Assembly (NCBI GenBank): GCA_022747635.1 | Contig: JAKTNV010000004.1 | Location: forward strand, 17,856,969-17,920,968 | DNA: 64,000 nt | From: Hetaerina americana | Lineage: Eukaryota; Arthropoda; Insecta; Odonata; Calopterygidae | Reading direction: 5' to 3' | In this document: positions 11,706 to 25,768 of the stretch, piece by piece | Numbering within the stretch: position 1 is the stretch's first letter | Layout of the letters: each line of letters starts with the position of its first letter | Translations under genes and position numbers: made by a program | The notes under the pieces: generated by a model | The model's input: the letters and a program-made list of their open reading frames with translations, nothing else | Databases searched by the model: none | What the model was told of the DNA's origin: nothing

Positions 11706-12899
11706 GCGCCTAAGTACTCCTGATCCATCTATTTTTTTCCCAATGCTATCCCTGCGGGTTCCGTCTCTTTCGTCCAGCTCTAAGCCATTTCTCAGTTACC
11801 TCCGTCTGTTTTCATTTATTTTGGAGAATTTAAAAAATTAATGAGAACTTAGACATCGATGTCCAAAATGAAGCGTGGGACCATTTTCAAATATCTCAGG
11901 GCGCTCTCATCCAAATCGTGGTGGCCTTCCGAGTAACCATCTAACCCATCAATCGAAGTAGTGCTGGGCCGCCTCTTCCTCGGAAACGAATTAACTGGCC
12001 CTTTGACGCTTGTTGATTCATTTTTCTGTGAACATTCTCTCGAGCGTCACAGTGGACGTTTTCCTGCAAGAGGTGAGCGACCGTTGTGAGATGATGCATT
12101 CATTTTTGTTTCAAATACACATACTAAATTCCGATAAAGAATACATAAAATGGTTGACGTCAAACGTACAATTTTGAAGAAGGCGTCTCGTTTCCGGTAC
12201 GACTTTTTTTTATTTTTAGAGGTAACACTGGTAGCACGTTTTGTAATCGGAAAGTCGAATAATTGTTGTATTTGTGGATTTAGTTATCTTTCTAATTTGT
12301 TATGGATCCATTTACTGTAAAGATTTTTAGCTTGAAATTATGTCAATGAAACGAATATAATTATTAACTTACTCGAATATTTGAACTAGAAATTTTATTG
12401 TTAATTTTTCTTGGCAAAACGATGTTAAGAAAAGATCTTTGAAATCAATATGCGTTGGTGGTTTGTGATGAAAGTGTGTGTATGTGGCTTCTCATGGAAG
12501 ATCGAGCGGAACGTGGTCGGCCAATGGCCACTTAATATGCATTCCGTATTTGGGAACCACGTGTGTATGAATGCATAATAGTTCTCGTTGTATGGAGAAA
12601 GCCATGCTTTGTGCAGGTCGTAGGCCCTTACCATATCATGCATACCTAATGTTCATGAGGAAAACGTAGGTAATGCTGAGGGTTCAAGAATTATGAAGAA
12701 TACATAAGCCAGTCGGTATTTATTAAATGTTTCTCTCCACTGAATAGTAATGCAATGGTGTACTATCCAGATCTCGAGAAATGTTCTCGCTTTGTCAAGT
12801 GACAAGATCTGCCCGTGCAGATTCTGTATACACTTCCAGAGATGGTAATATTTAGGAGTTTGATCGATAGGGTGGCGAAGCCCGCAGTGCGTTTGAATT
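11706..12899. other. Unassigned DNA with one splice-donor-like site
   Basis: No gene recognised. CAAGAG|GTGAGC at 12067-12078 matches the consensus 5' splice site well. No open exon with a recognisable product precedes it, so it may be chance or a non-coding first exon. Confidence 0.25.
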
Positions 12900-13220
12900 T
12901 CGAGTGGTAGCAGACATAACAAAAGCACTTGGCCCATTCATTCATCCTCTTCCGTTTTCTACTGTCGTATCCCGTCTCCTCCCATCCTTCCCATCTTTCT
13001 TTCTCGCTCTCTCCTCGCCTTCCCCTCTTCATTGGCCTTCGGCTTCCAGCCATCCCTCGCCGTGAATCATTGCCTGTATGTCCGTTCGATCTTAACGACC
13101 GCTTCACGCGTATCGGACGCGCGCAGTCGTGTCCGACGAGGACGGTTTTATAGGAATTTGAGGAAGAAGTATCTCGGCCTTTTCTCCCGTGTGCAGTCGC
13201 ACTTGGGATTAGGCCGTCAG
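12900..13220. other. C/T-rich then CpG-rich island
   Basis: A pyrimidine-rich stretch (12938-13030) leads into CpG-rich sequence (13080-13220, with ACGCGT and GGACGCGCGC). This layout resembles the island at 3086-3600. No exon is identifiable. Confidence 0.35.
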
Positions 13221-15569
13221 TCGCACGGCTGTTGAAAAATTATTTCAAGGGCAAGTGACATATTTTTCTTTCCTCCTAGGATGATACGAGAGAGGAGTCA
13301 TCGACCTTATATAGCATAAACTGATATGTGAACTAATTTGGTTAAATCAAATGAAATCATCGGCTACAAGTATGTTTTACGACACCGACTGGCGTGGTTA
13401 TTTTGGAATCCTACCCGCCCATAATATCTCAGTTGTTTCTCACAAGTTTTTAGTTCTTCAGATCGCTTTTATTTTCACGAAATTTTGCTAAGCCTTCATT
13501 GCTTCTTACAGCCACCCACTTACATGTGTTTAATTAAGAGTCAAGATGAGAAACTGACAATCCTAGAGACTACCAACCAATCATGTTCGAGAAAGTTTAC
13601 GTTCGAATCACACTTTTTGTATTTTGAGTTCCTTCACAGTGTTGAAAATTCAATTCGACGCAAAAAGAATCCCATTGAGTTGTAATTTTAATTAAAGTTA
13701 TTTTATGGCTTCAACTGTATGATAATTTTTATCTTCACGTTTTTCAGAATTCTTGAGGGGATAAAAAATTTCTATTACACAAATGAGTTATTTATAAACT
13801 TTTACAAAAACTGTTGAACCCGAAGGTGAATGATGTGTACTTTGGAATCGTAGCGATTCATTGAAAAATCCTGTCTACAGTTAAAACAACCTGGATACAG
13901 TGAAGTTAATTGGAATGGCCAAGTGGCTTCACATGTTAACTCCTTATCCGGACCAGTGAAGCGCTCAAGGGCTCCCTTGGCGCATAGGGCCAAAGAGTCG
14001 ATCGAGGAAGAAGTTATCCCACCTAACCCCCCTTTCACGAACCCTTCTCCTCTCCCTCTTTCCGCCGCCCCCCCCCGTAAGGGGTGGTCGTGGCAATTAT
14101 GCCATTATCCAATCCAATTACTCGGCACCCACCCACGTATGTGCTCTTGAGTTTCAGCAATTGCCGCTGCTACTCACCTAGCCGACCTTCTCAGACCCGC
14201 TGACTCTTTCCCGCCAGTACCATCTTTCAGCACTCGACCACCCTTCTTTTCGACCCTCCCAAAACAAACAGCAGGAGGACAGGGTAACAAAACTAGAAGG
14301 AGATAAGAACGTCGGGGACATGAGCAAGATAACATTCTCTGCGAACTGAGGAAATGCGCATTATATTCTTCCACCATCGCACTCTGTGATAATCCCCAGG
14401 GTTGGTTTTGCTTATGCCTTATTGTATCCTTATATCCGCCCAGCTCTTCAGTCTTAGTTTTTTCGTTGTGATGGCCATTTCGGCACTACCTCCTCGGAAT
14501 ACGTCTTTGATCATCTTGCTTATGAAATTTTTCCTTAACATGGTTCTTCTTCTTCCTAAGTGTTTCTGGAAATTGTTATGAATCAGGTTATTTCCAGATA
14601 GCTATACCTTTTGTATATTTCATAAGGTAATCTCGTGACCGTCTCTTTGACGGATTTCTTCATTATTCTGTAAACATTATCATAGCCATCAATCCGGAGT
14701 TGGTTTTTGGTACCTTTTCGTGCTATCTGCCTTCACTCTGTTCTCTAATTGTTACTTGTGGTGAAATCTCACATCAACTGTTTCCATTAATTCATTCTTG
14801 GCCTACCTCTTTAATTCCTCACTTATGTCCTTCAATTATACCTTTCCGTAGGTTGTCATGTCAAAGCATATTTCCTATCAATTTCCCTCTTCATCGTGTA
14901 AATTTCCTTCATTAAGGCTCCTCCTACAGTCACTCTCAGAAGCACTCCTTCATTTGTTTGACTTTCAAATGGTCGATTTTAAGTGGTATATTTAGTTAGT
15001 ACCAACATTTCAAATACACCATCTTCAATTACTCATAATTGTTTGGTATGCTCGAGTATTCTATGTGAAAACACGACTGACCCCTACCCGAAGCAGGTGC
15101 TATGTTAATCTAACCTAATTGGCAGAGGAGGACTTAAACTAATAAACTACTCACAAGATCTTTGGTGGCGCAGCTCCTAGTGTTACTGTGAATTTCTTAA
15201 CAGTTGAATGTCATCGCAGAGGCTGAGGAAATATGGTTTCAGCAAATATTTATTCTTATCATAGTTCTCGTTTTGTCACGAAGTGCCCCACGATAGTATT
15301 TTTCTAATTGTTCGCTTCTACCTTCATTAAATGTTTTCCGCAGGATTTTAATCTTTCGTGTTATACAGCCTTATTTTCTGGGAACGTCCAACCCTTCCAG
15401 TGATAACAACTTTTATAGTATAATGGAGTTTTTGACGAGCAAATGACAGCGAAAGCGACAACATAATCGATTCGGACGGTTCACGCGTGAGAATCTCATG
15501 ACCCGACTAATAGCATTTTCATATCGAGGCAAACGGTTTGAATTGAGTTCAGTCCGTTGCATTTCCTCA
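13221..15569. other. Unassigned DNA
   Basis: Mostly AT-rich with a short C-rich patch at 14020-14110. No recognisable gene, RNA or repeat. Confidence 0.35.
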
Positions 15570-15810
15570 CGAATCACTTCAATGTCCTCCCCCACCCCGC
15601 CTCCGCCCCGCCCCCTCTCCACGCTTCGCCGTGCCCCGTGTCCTCTTCCCACACCTCTTCTCCCTCCTCTTCTCCCACCCCCGACTTAATGCCCCACTGG
15701 GCCCAACTCGGGGCCCCTGTGTTCCCCTTTGACGAGTGTTAGGGGGCGGGGGCACTCTTATCCCACTCTTCCTTCCTGCCCAACCCTCTCTCTCAACTCT
15801 CCTCCCCACT
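15570..15810. other. C-rich, CpG-containing island
   Basis: A strongly C-biased + strand with several C runs. Five or more open frames overlap here on both strands and encode proline/arginine-rich low-complexity peptides. That is expected from composition alone. Confidence 0.4.
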
Positions 15811-16227
15811 TGCCCCACAGCGACCCAATGTGCATGTAGAACGTATACTTTCCACCCACTTAACTTCGGAAGCTTTTCCGCTTTCCGAATGCCTCAGATC
15901 CTCTACCGACCCGAATTTCCCTCTCGAATCCATTTCGAATTACGTAAGATGCTGTCTGCGGCGGCCTGGAGTGAAATGGAAGAGTCTCGACATCGGTTTA
16001 AACGTCTTGTGTATATGGCCCTTCACGAAAGCCTCTCTCCCTCCCCCATTCTCCTCGCCCCATGCGAGATGTGGTAGGAATGATTTTGTTTCGTATCCTA
16101 GCTCCCTGACATGGTGTTATCTGGTTGTGTGATTCTGAATTAGCCTTGATCACGTGTGTGATGAAGTGGTGTATGGCCTCAAGAAATTTTTTTTTAATGT
16201 GTAAATACTTATTTTTTAATGATTGAA

Positions 16228-16440
16228 TCCCAAATGGATGGGATGGAATATTTGTGGAGGGCACTTTGAGTGAGAAAGCCGTCCGTCGGATGGGACGTTA
16301 AGCTGCGGACCCCTTGGCGCCTTTCGTTAAGAGTAGGCTAATGCCGACGCCGGGTTTCTCTCCACCCTTCATTCTTTCCTGTCCATCCCTAATGGCGCGA
16401 ATGACCTCAAGCTGTCGGTCGTCTCCCCTAAATACTACTC
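16228..16440 (+). mobile_element. Family 2 short interspersed repeat, 5'-truncated copy
   Basis: The segment from TTTGTGGAGGGCACTTTGAG through GGCGCCTTTCGTTAAGAGTA and ATGCCGACGCCGGGTTTCTC to CTCCCCTAAA is shared with 40065-40250. The tRNA-like head present in the other copy is missing. It is immediately followed by a LINE tail. Confidence 0.8.
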
Positions 16441-16484
16441 CTACTTTGATGGAATATCATGTGATGAAGCTATAACAAGGGTAC

Positions 16485-16757
16485 GAGAAGAAGTATCATT
16501 GAGTGAAACTGTGTAAAGAAGCAAGGATGACCTTATCGAACGCATTTTGAGGCACGATGGTCTGATTAAGACAGTCGTCGCAAGAAAAGCTTACGGGAAG
16601 GAACTATCGAAGGAGAATCACGCATGATATTGATGAAATAACTAATGGGCAATTCACAAGAATAAAAATGGAATCATAAAGGATTTAACCGATAGATGAA
16701 TCGTGGGCTACATCAAAGCAATCTTAGGATTGATGACCAGTGATGATGATGAGTTAT
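16485..16757 (+). mobile_element. Non-LTR retrotransposon C-terminal tail and 3' end (RTE/Jockey-like)
   Basis: Translation at 16524-16600 gives a run containing LIERILRHDGLIKTVV followed by GK. This is the conserved 'IGHxLRHD...EGxxxGKRxRGRPR' tail that lies C-terminal to the reverse transcriptase in many animal non-LTR elements. A glycine/arginine-rich stretch follows in shifted frames. The fragment ends in GTGATGATGATGA, a simple-repeat tail typical of RTE-like elements. Several frameshifts and stops show it is dead. The catalytic domains are absent. Confidence 0.6.
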
Positions 16758-19700
16758 TTTTGGAGTTGCGGGACCGCGTATGACATTTTCGTCTCGCGGC
16801 GTGCCTGTATGATTAGGGCTTAGTAGGAATTAGAAATATTAAGTTGAAGGACGAGAAACTTGGCGTTCACATTACTTTCGTGTCCAGTATTAACGCTAAG
16901 TCCTGTCCAGCGGGAGGTGTACTTCACTTTGAAATGCTCTCCACGCGGCAACCAAACCGGAATACCGCCGAGGAGAAATCCTTCATCTAGAATAGGTCCC
17001 TGAACTTCATTGTGAAGAGCCATTTAGTTACACACTTATGCGAGTATTACTCATTTATTTGAGATCAGCGTATGGATTCATTTTGAAAAGCCATTCATAT
17101 TTAGGAATACTTGTCAATTTTTAGAATGTCACCGAGATTGTTTGCAAAAGTCGATTTTCCCTAGAAGAATAAACGAAAGAAATAGCTACGACCCTCATCA
17201 GCTATAAAATAAATAGCGTCGTAGCTAGTATAGGCCTAATAGGATTCCTTTTTCTCTTTTCTTTAATTCGTGTTGCTCTGGGAATATCTAATATACCCTC
17301 TCATTTACATATTATATTTTTTCGAAGGTGTCGGTATTTATTTTATTTATGGTTGATATTGTTTCTAAAGTTGAGATATGCTTTTAGTATTGTTTTCGAA
17401 GATATCAATTTATTTCTATGGTTCTCATGATTTCTCTGTCAACAGTTATGGTCCTTTCTCCAAAAAATTGACTCAAGTAATTTTTTCATTGCATAAAATG
17501 ACAAGTTTATTTGTTAACACCATTATTTTATTTAAGATGCTTGACAGCAACTCTAGTGTGTGTTTGGTGTAGATTCATCCTGCCCTATCACCTAGCCCTA
17601 TCACCTTGCAAAGTGACTTGCATGCTATCTCGTAGATTTTGATTTAATTCAGGCAAACCCTTTACCAATTCAGGACTTACACTAAATTGTTTGAAATGGT
17701 TTTCATACATTTTTCAGATAAAACCATGTGCGGGCAAAGCATTCGAAACTTAGCAAATGGACGTCGCACCTTAATCAAGTGCACCACCCGCCTACTCGAA
17801 TATGCGCAATTCCATGTTCCACAGTGCGTGGTTCAGTTTGTCGCATTTAATTTCCTATTAACACTCTCGAGTTGTATTAGTTAACAACAGCGAGAAGATA
17901 ATTTCTTCTCACTTTCCCCTCCGATTTTTCGGTTTCAAGAAATAGTTCTCCTTAGACTCATGGGTGACGTATTGAGAATGATTGTTACATTCGGAAATAT
18001 GGCATGCTTTCAAAGATCTTAATTCAATCTCTCTGATATTTTAATGTTATTCTCGTTCCATGAAATTTGTTGATGTTCTGAGAATGTTCAGCCGATTCCT
18101 CCGTTCAAGTATCTTTGCCCCGTCTGAATTTTCTGCTAATTTTCTTGCTTAATTTCGTTCTCGCATTTTATATGGATAAATTTTAATCCGTTTCCTGTGC
18201 CCTCCATTACGACACGTCTACGCGGTAACGTGCATCCGCATTTTCATTAATTCACCACTGAATTAGGCTCGCATGCGTAGGAAGCAGTAATTTTTCTTAA
18301 ATACTTAAAGGTAAGTCGGGTGGAACTTTTAATGTAAAAACGAGCAGTTTTTGGTAAAGAAAAATAACGAGGAATGCTCTTCAGTCATAATCCGTGCAAA
18401 TTCAACTTCGGTGGCGACCAGATCAATCCGGCGGATAACGCACCAATTAGGAAAGAGATCTTATTTTCAAATTCATCCTCTAAATATGAATATTTTCATG
18501 TGAGTCAATGGCTTTAATAATTGTGTATTTTGTCCAAAGTAACTGACAAATCACTACTTTGGCTTCCACAATTTTTCTTGGGTGAATATCAAGTTCAAAT
18601 CAAGTTCATCTAATGCGTCAAAATAATTCATCCATCATCAATGACAGTTACGCTTGCCCTCATTCATTCAATGAAGAAATATTTTAACTTTCTTTCCGAA
18701 ATTCTTCTCCGACCATTTCTACGCTAATTCTCTCTCACTCTTGCGTTTTTCACGAATCCTTTGTTTATGGCTTCAGTTCAATATTCAATTCATTATTTTT
18801 AGTTTTTCTCCTCCACGCCTTTGGTGGTGCTCTTTTCTTCTCCATATCGGGCTGAACTTTGGATTTATTTGAACGAATTCTTCCACATTTTTGCTTGCTT
18901 GTTCATAAACAAGAGTATATAACATTATGCAATTTACATTATTTTATCCTGTCTTAGTTTTCGTCTCAGTTACGATTGATCGTTCCGACATGGATTTTTT
19001 ACTTTCTAGTACAAATCTTAGCGTTATTAGTCTGCCCATGAGTGTCAAATATGGTTGAATAGGAAATTGCACTTATAAAAATCGGTTATTTTTAGAACTC
19101 ATATCTCTGAAAATAACATCCGGATCTTGTAAACAAAAGTATCGTGATAGAAATCCTTCGAAAATGTGGTCGTTGTGTCCACAATTTTACCAGTGGTTTT
19201 TAATATCGCACCTTTGTCGTACGTTTTAAAGAGATGAGGAATTCGGGGTGCCATCCACGTTTTTTCATTAGTCAACATGAGAGCTTTGCTTCGTCTCCTT
19301 TACGCTTCACGCGTTAGCTCAGAACTCTTTTTATCGTTTCTGCGTATCCGGGTCTTCGCAGTGTTTCTCATACTTTTTAGTACACTTAGCTCGGAGGTAA
19401 TGGCCAATGAAACATCGTTTATTTACCGAAATAAGCTGTATTTGTTTCTCCTTCTTCCTGTTGCATTTGACGGATTCCCGCTTCTCCGGTCTCCTTACCT
19501 GTGTCAGAATTTGGTGTAAGGTGGTTTCTCATACTCGACGAGTTTTACTTCAAGTGAATTTTTAATTGACCCTATCAAAAATTTACTTCATCAAATCATT
19601 TATTCGTGCTCTGTAACTTATCCGTAATGATTCATCCATTGACACTTAAGCTCTTCATTAACATACATTCTTTGGAATTTTATAATTAGCGTAACTAAAT

Positions 19701-19800
19701 TGGAAATCACTCACAGAGAGAAGGCTAATTTCTGATTTAATATCTAATATATATTGGAATCAGATCTCTTTTACGATGATATTGAAAATATTTCACAAGT
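16758..19800. other. AT-rich unassigned DNA
   Basis: Nothing recognisable on either strand. No tRNA-like boxes and no transposon ends seen. Confidence 0.4.
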
Positions 19801-19837
19801 ATAAGCTGGCAGAACGTGATTTCATCCGTGAAATCAA

Positions 19838-19903
19838 CGATTGGGATGAATTTACTAGTCGTAATCGTCGTAAGATTACTGCCTTGAGTAATCATCCCAA
19901 TCG
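19838..19903. repeat. Inverted repeat with nested hairpin
   Basis: CGATTGGGATGAATTTACT (19838-19856) pairs with AGTAATCATCCCAATCG (19887-19903) with a small bulge. Between them a second stem GTAATC/GATTAC (19861-19866 and 19874-19879) closes a 7-nt loop. It could be a foldback relic or a hairpin RNA. Confidence 0.6.
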
Positions 19904-20334
19904 ATACATTACCAGCCTCGTCGCTCTACGGTAGAAGAGATCATGAAAATGAGGTTGCAGAGGTCAACTGTATGATCATTCCAGATGATCTAAGATGCCA
20001 TTTTTCCCTCGAACGTTAAGAAATCTGCAGGAATAGCTGCAAATGACGGTGCTGGGGTTGAAGAAAATTATCCTAACTAGCCCTTTACGTTGTCATTATT
20101 TTATTCAACTTCTATTTTTTATAATTCTTAATAGCAGCCAGTCCCGCATGCTCAGAGAAGTCATATGAGCTTAGAAACCGCAGTTTTAAATTTATTTCCG
20201 ACATTTTAATGATTTATTAGAACTAACATTTGATATTGATTCATACAATGTATTTTATGTAACTTCATTTTGATGTTTTATGTCCGGTTTCGAATCACCC
20301 CTTACAGTGACTTAGAGAATTTCATGTAAACATA

Positions 20335-20796
20335 CAGGGTCCGTACAATAAGTATTGGGACTGGTTCCAAAAATCAAAATGTATTTCAGTTATCATTACA
20401 ATTACTTAATAATCTTCAAAATGCATTCCTCCTGCTTCGATACACTTAGTTCGGCGCGTCTTCCACTCGTCAAAAGCCCCCTGGAAGTCGGTTTCCGGAA
20501 TACTGTTGAGAGCCTTTGTCGTCGCTGCTTGAACCGCCTCGATGGAGTCGAACCGAAATCCTTTGAGCTCCCTTTTTAGCCGCGGTCACAAACTCATTGT
20601 GAACAATGCCACGTCGGTCGAAAAAAACAAACAGCAGGGTTTTGATTTTGGATTTTGACATTCGAGCTTTTTTCGGACGCGGGGACCCATGCGTGTGCCA
20701 TTCTGAACTTTTTGACGTTTTGTTTCCGGGTCGTACTGGAACACCTACGTTTCATCGCCGGTAATAACGTCGTCGAGAAAATCTTTACGGACCCTG
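20335..20796 (-). mobile_element. Internally deleted mariner element with intact ends and TA target duplication
   Basis: The ends read CAGGGTCCGTA (20335-20345) and TACGGACCCTG (20786-20796), perfect inverted repeats each bordered by TA (20333-20334 and 20797-20798). This is the signature of Tc1/mariner insertion. The minus strand holds two transposase pieces. One is the region around the first catalytic aspartate (frame reading FLDDVITGDET, with a stop replacing the usual tryptophan, GAT codon at 20754-20756), followed by SKIKTLL and GIVHNEFV. The other is the C-terminal part (KALNSIPETDFQ ... CIEAGGMHF). The segment with the second and third catalytic aspartates is deleted, as is the DNA-binding N-terminus. 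It is non-autonomous, but its ends could in principle be recognised by a related transposase. Confidence 0.85.
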
Positions 20797-20798
20797 TA

Positions 20799-23585
<2,787 letters not shown>

Positions 23586-24386
23586 AATGGTGAAAGAGCT
23601 GCATTTCCGTGGCGCTGGTCTCCTCAGTGGCACTCGCCTTGGCGGAGCCAAAGTGCGGCAGCTCCCGCCTCGACCTTCCCACATCGACGACTTCGGACGG
23701 AAGCACTTGGCGAGGCGATTAACTATGCTTTTAGCACGGCCGCTACCAAATCAGCGCCTTACAAGAGCAACCGGGACTCGTTGCACTCTCTTTGTTTCTT
23801 TCGCCGCCGTCCCGGTTGCATTTGACCAGAGGCAGTAGTGGGGGGCGAGCCGGGAGAAGGAGGGGGGTCGTCCACTCCTCCCATCGGGGGCCAGCCGTGG
23901 AAAAAACGCAGTCCAACCCGACTTGCATCGCCGCGCCGCGGTGTTCACGCCCCCCTCAATCTCCTCCCCCCCTCCCGGTTCCTAGAGCTCTCACACCCCT
24001 CTCCTCCCCTGCCACTCCCCCTCATTTTAAGCCTTCCCTTTGTTGTCCAGTGTCCCTCTTGTGCACTCCACCATCACGCCCTCCTTTCGGCCCCTCCTCC
24101 CCCCTTTGCTCCCCTCCATCTACCTCCGAGGACACGGGGATGGTGGGGGAGGGAGGGGCGGGTGGTGGGAGGAGGGAGCCTGAATTCTGTGAGAAAGTAG
24201 AGGAGGTGAGGGCGGTGGGAGTTTTTTTGGTCAGTGTTGCCAACCTCCGAACGCAAATGCATTCATTCTCGAAGGAAGAAATTACGGGCGCTCGATTTTT
24301 GTGCGGGTGTTGTTTTGTTTACCTGCTGCTGTACAACCATTGCCGATGGTGGTAAACTGATGCCGTAGTTGGGCGAGAGTTTCAAG
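23586..24386. promoter_or_regulatory. CpG-rich island ending in a consensus splice-donor-like site
   Basis: A CpG-rich block (23600-23960) passes into C-rich sequence (23950-24120), then a G-rich stretch (24136-24176). Further downstream TTTCAAG|GTGAGAA (donor after 24386) matches the 5' splice site consensus closely. This could be a non-coding first exon with promoter. Open frames up to 187 codons are proline/serine/arginine-rich and overlap in both strands, so I call no protein. Confidence 0.3.
24136..24176 (+). other. Potential G-quadruplex run
   Basis: Six or more runs of three or more G separated by 1-4 nt occur on the + strand, with no equivalent this dense elsewhere in the window. It satisfies the usual G-quadruplex pattern. 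Function is unknown. Confidence 0.6.
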
Positions 24387-25029
24387 GTGAGAAAACAATT
24401 TTCACCACTACTTCTTTCAATCGGGGTGATTGATTATCATAAATTTGAATTTAAAATGCAAAAATCAATCACCTCTTTCAGTGACTTCGCATTCGATTCT
24501 TGTTATCACATTTCTCTCAGGTCTTTTTCATTTTTGGTATTGCAAATTTTCCTAGCCAAGCACAATTGACAAGGCGAATAATGGTAAGATTCTTTGCGCT
24601 TTTGAGAAATAATTTTATTTCCCTTTCCTGATAACAATCCTTCAATAAACCTAAATGCGCTTTGATAGCAACTTATGCTTATTCACGCAAATTCAATTTA
24701 ATTAAAAAAAATAAGCTAATGTCTACGCTTTGTATCAGAGGAATTATCTTCTGTATCACGGTGCCGCTGGAAATGAGAAAGTGAACAGTATTCTCATTTC
24801 TCATTCTTTCTCGCCTCTGACTCCCTTTTTGGAAAAGTCTTCTTCCTGGCCATATTCAAGTTTCTTGTATAATGTTTAAACTTTTACCGGGATCGCCCAC
24901 TTATATAATTTAGAAAAATTCACTTTGATTCAGATTAGTAAACCAGCAGATAAACAGAGGGGGACTTTAAATGAATTAACACTTTCTACGGCAGTGATGT
25001 GTTCCTGCTCTCCGTTAAATGTTATGTAT
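24387..25029. other. AT-rich unassigned DNA
   Basis: Nothing recognisable apart from the donor-like sequence at its left edge. Confidence 0.35.
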
Positions 25030-25445
25030 GAATCCACGGAGTGCAGTTGGCAGCACTCAAAAGGGGGAGGAGGCAGCGGGTAAGGGGACACGAGGGCTAT
25101 CCCCTGGCTCTCAGTCAGTCACTCTCGATTTTCTCCGCCCATCTCCCACCCTCTCTCCCCCATCACCCCCATCCCACTCTCACCTTGCACTTCCCCCGTA
25201 CCCCCACAATTCACGTCGTGACGCAACGCTGGCCTGAGGGTGGGATGGGGGAGGGAGGCGTATCCCCTGCCTCCCCTCCCCCTTCCCTAGCCACCCACCC
25301 TCCTCAATCACATCCTCGCTTTCTCCCACCACTCCATCATTCCTCACCCCGCCTCCTCCGCCCACCCTATCTCATCTTCATCTCGTGAGGCCTGTTCCAA
25401 CGGCCCCTCCCCCTCACACGCCCATACCATCACTTCCTTCTCTCC
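25030..25445. other. C-rich island
   Basis: The + strand is dominated by C and T with short CCCTCCC-type runs, giving long overlapping proline/histidine/serine frames in all three forward phases. Composition explains the open frames. Confidence 0.45.
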
Positions 25446-25564
25446 CCGTCATATTGTGTATACTTTAATGTATTTGTGTATATTATACAAAATATTATTT
25501 ATATTTATTACGCACGAATACTTAAAATTAAGGTCACAATAATTATTTGTACATATATATCTAA

Positions 25565-25768
25565 TGAAGGAAAAGGCGATAAGGACAGGAGTGGTTGAGG
25601 GGCAGACCAAAGGCGCATATATGTATGTATGCATATATGTATATACATGTGTGTATATATAAACATATATGTACACACACACATGTATACTATAGTGTAC
25701 TTCTACATATATGCGCCTTCCGTCTCCCCCTCTCCCACTTCTCACCTTATCGCCTTCTCCTACATCCT
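25565..25768. repeat. Imperfect foldback with a TA/TG-rich loop
   Basis: The innermost arms AAGGCGCATATATGTA (25611-25626) and TACATATATGCGCCTT (25705-25720) are perfect reverse complements. Outward, the arms stay alignable for about 45 bp more on each side, with both containing the CCTTATCGCCTT block (or its complement) at matching distance. The central 78 bp is an alternating TA/TG/CA microsatellite. It may be a MITE-like foldback or a microsatellite-mediated inverted duplication. Confidence 0.65.

Noticed and set aside
23792..24355. 187-codon + frame in a GC-rich island
   Set aside because: Proline/serine/arginine-rich low-complexity translation overlapping open frames on both strands, as expected from the base composition.
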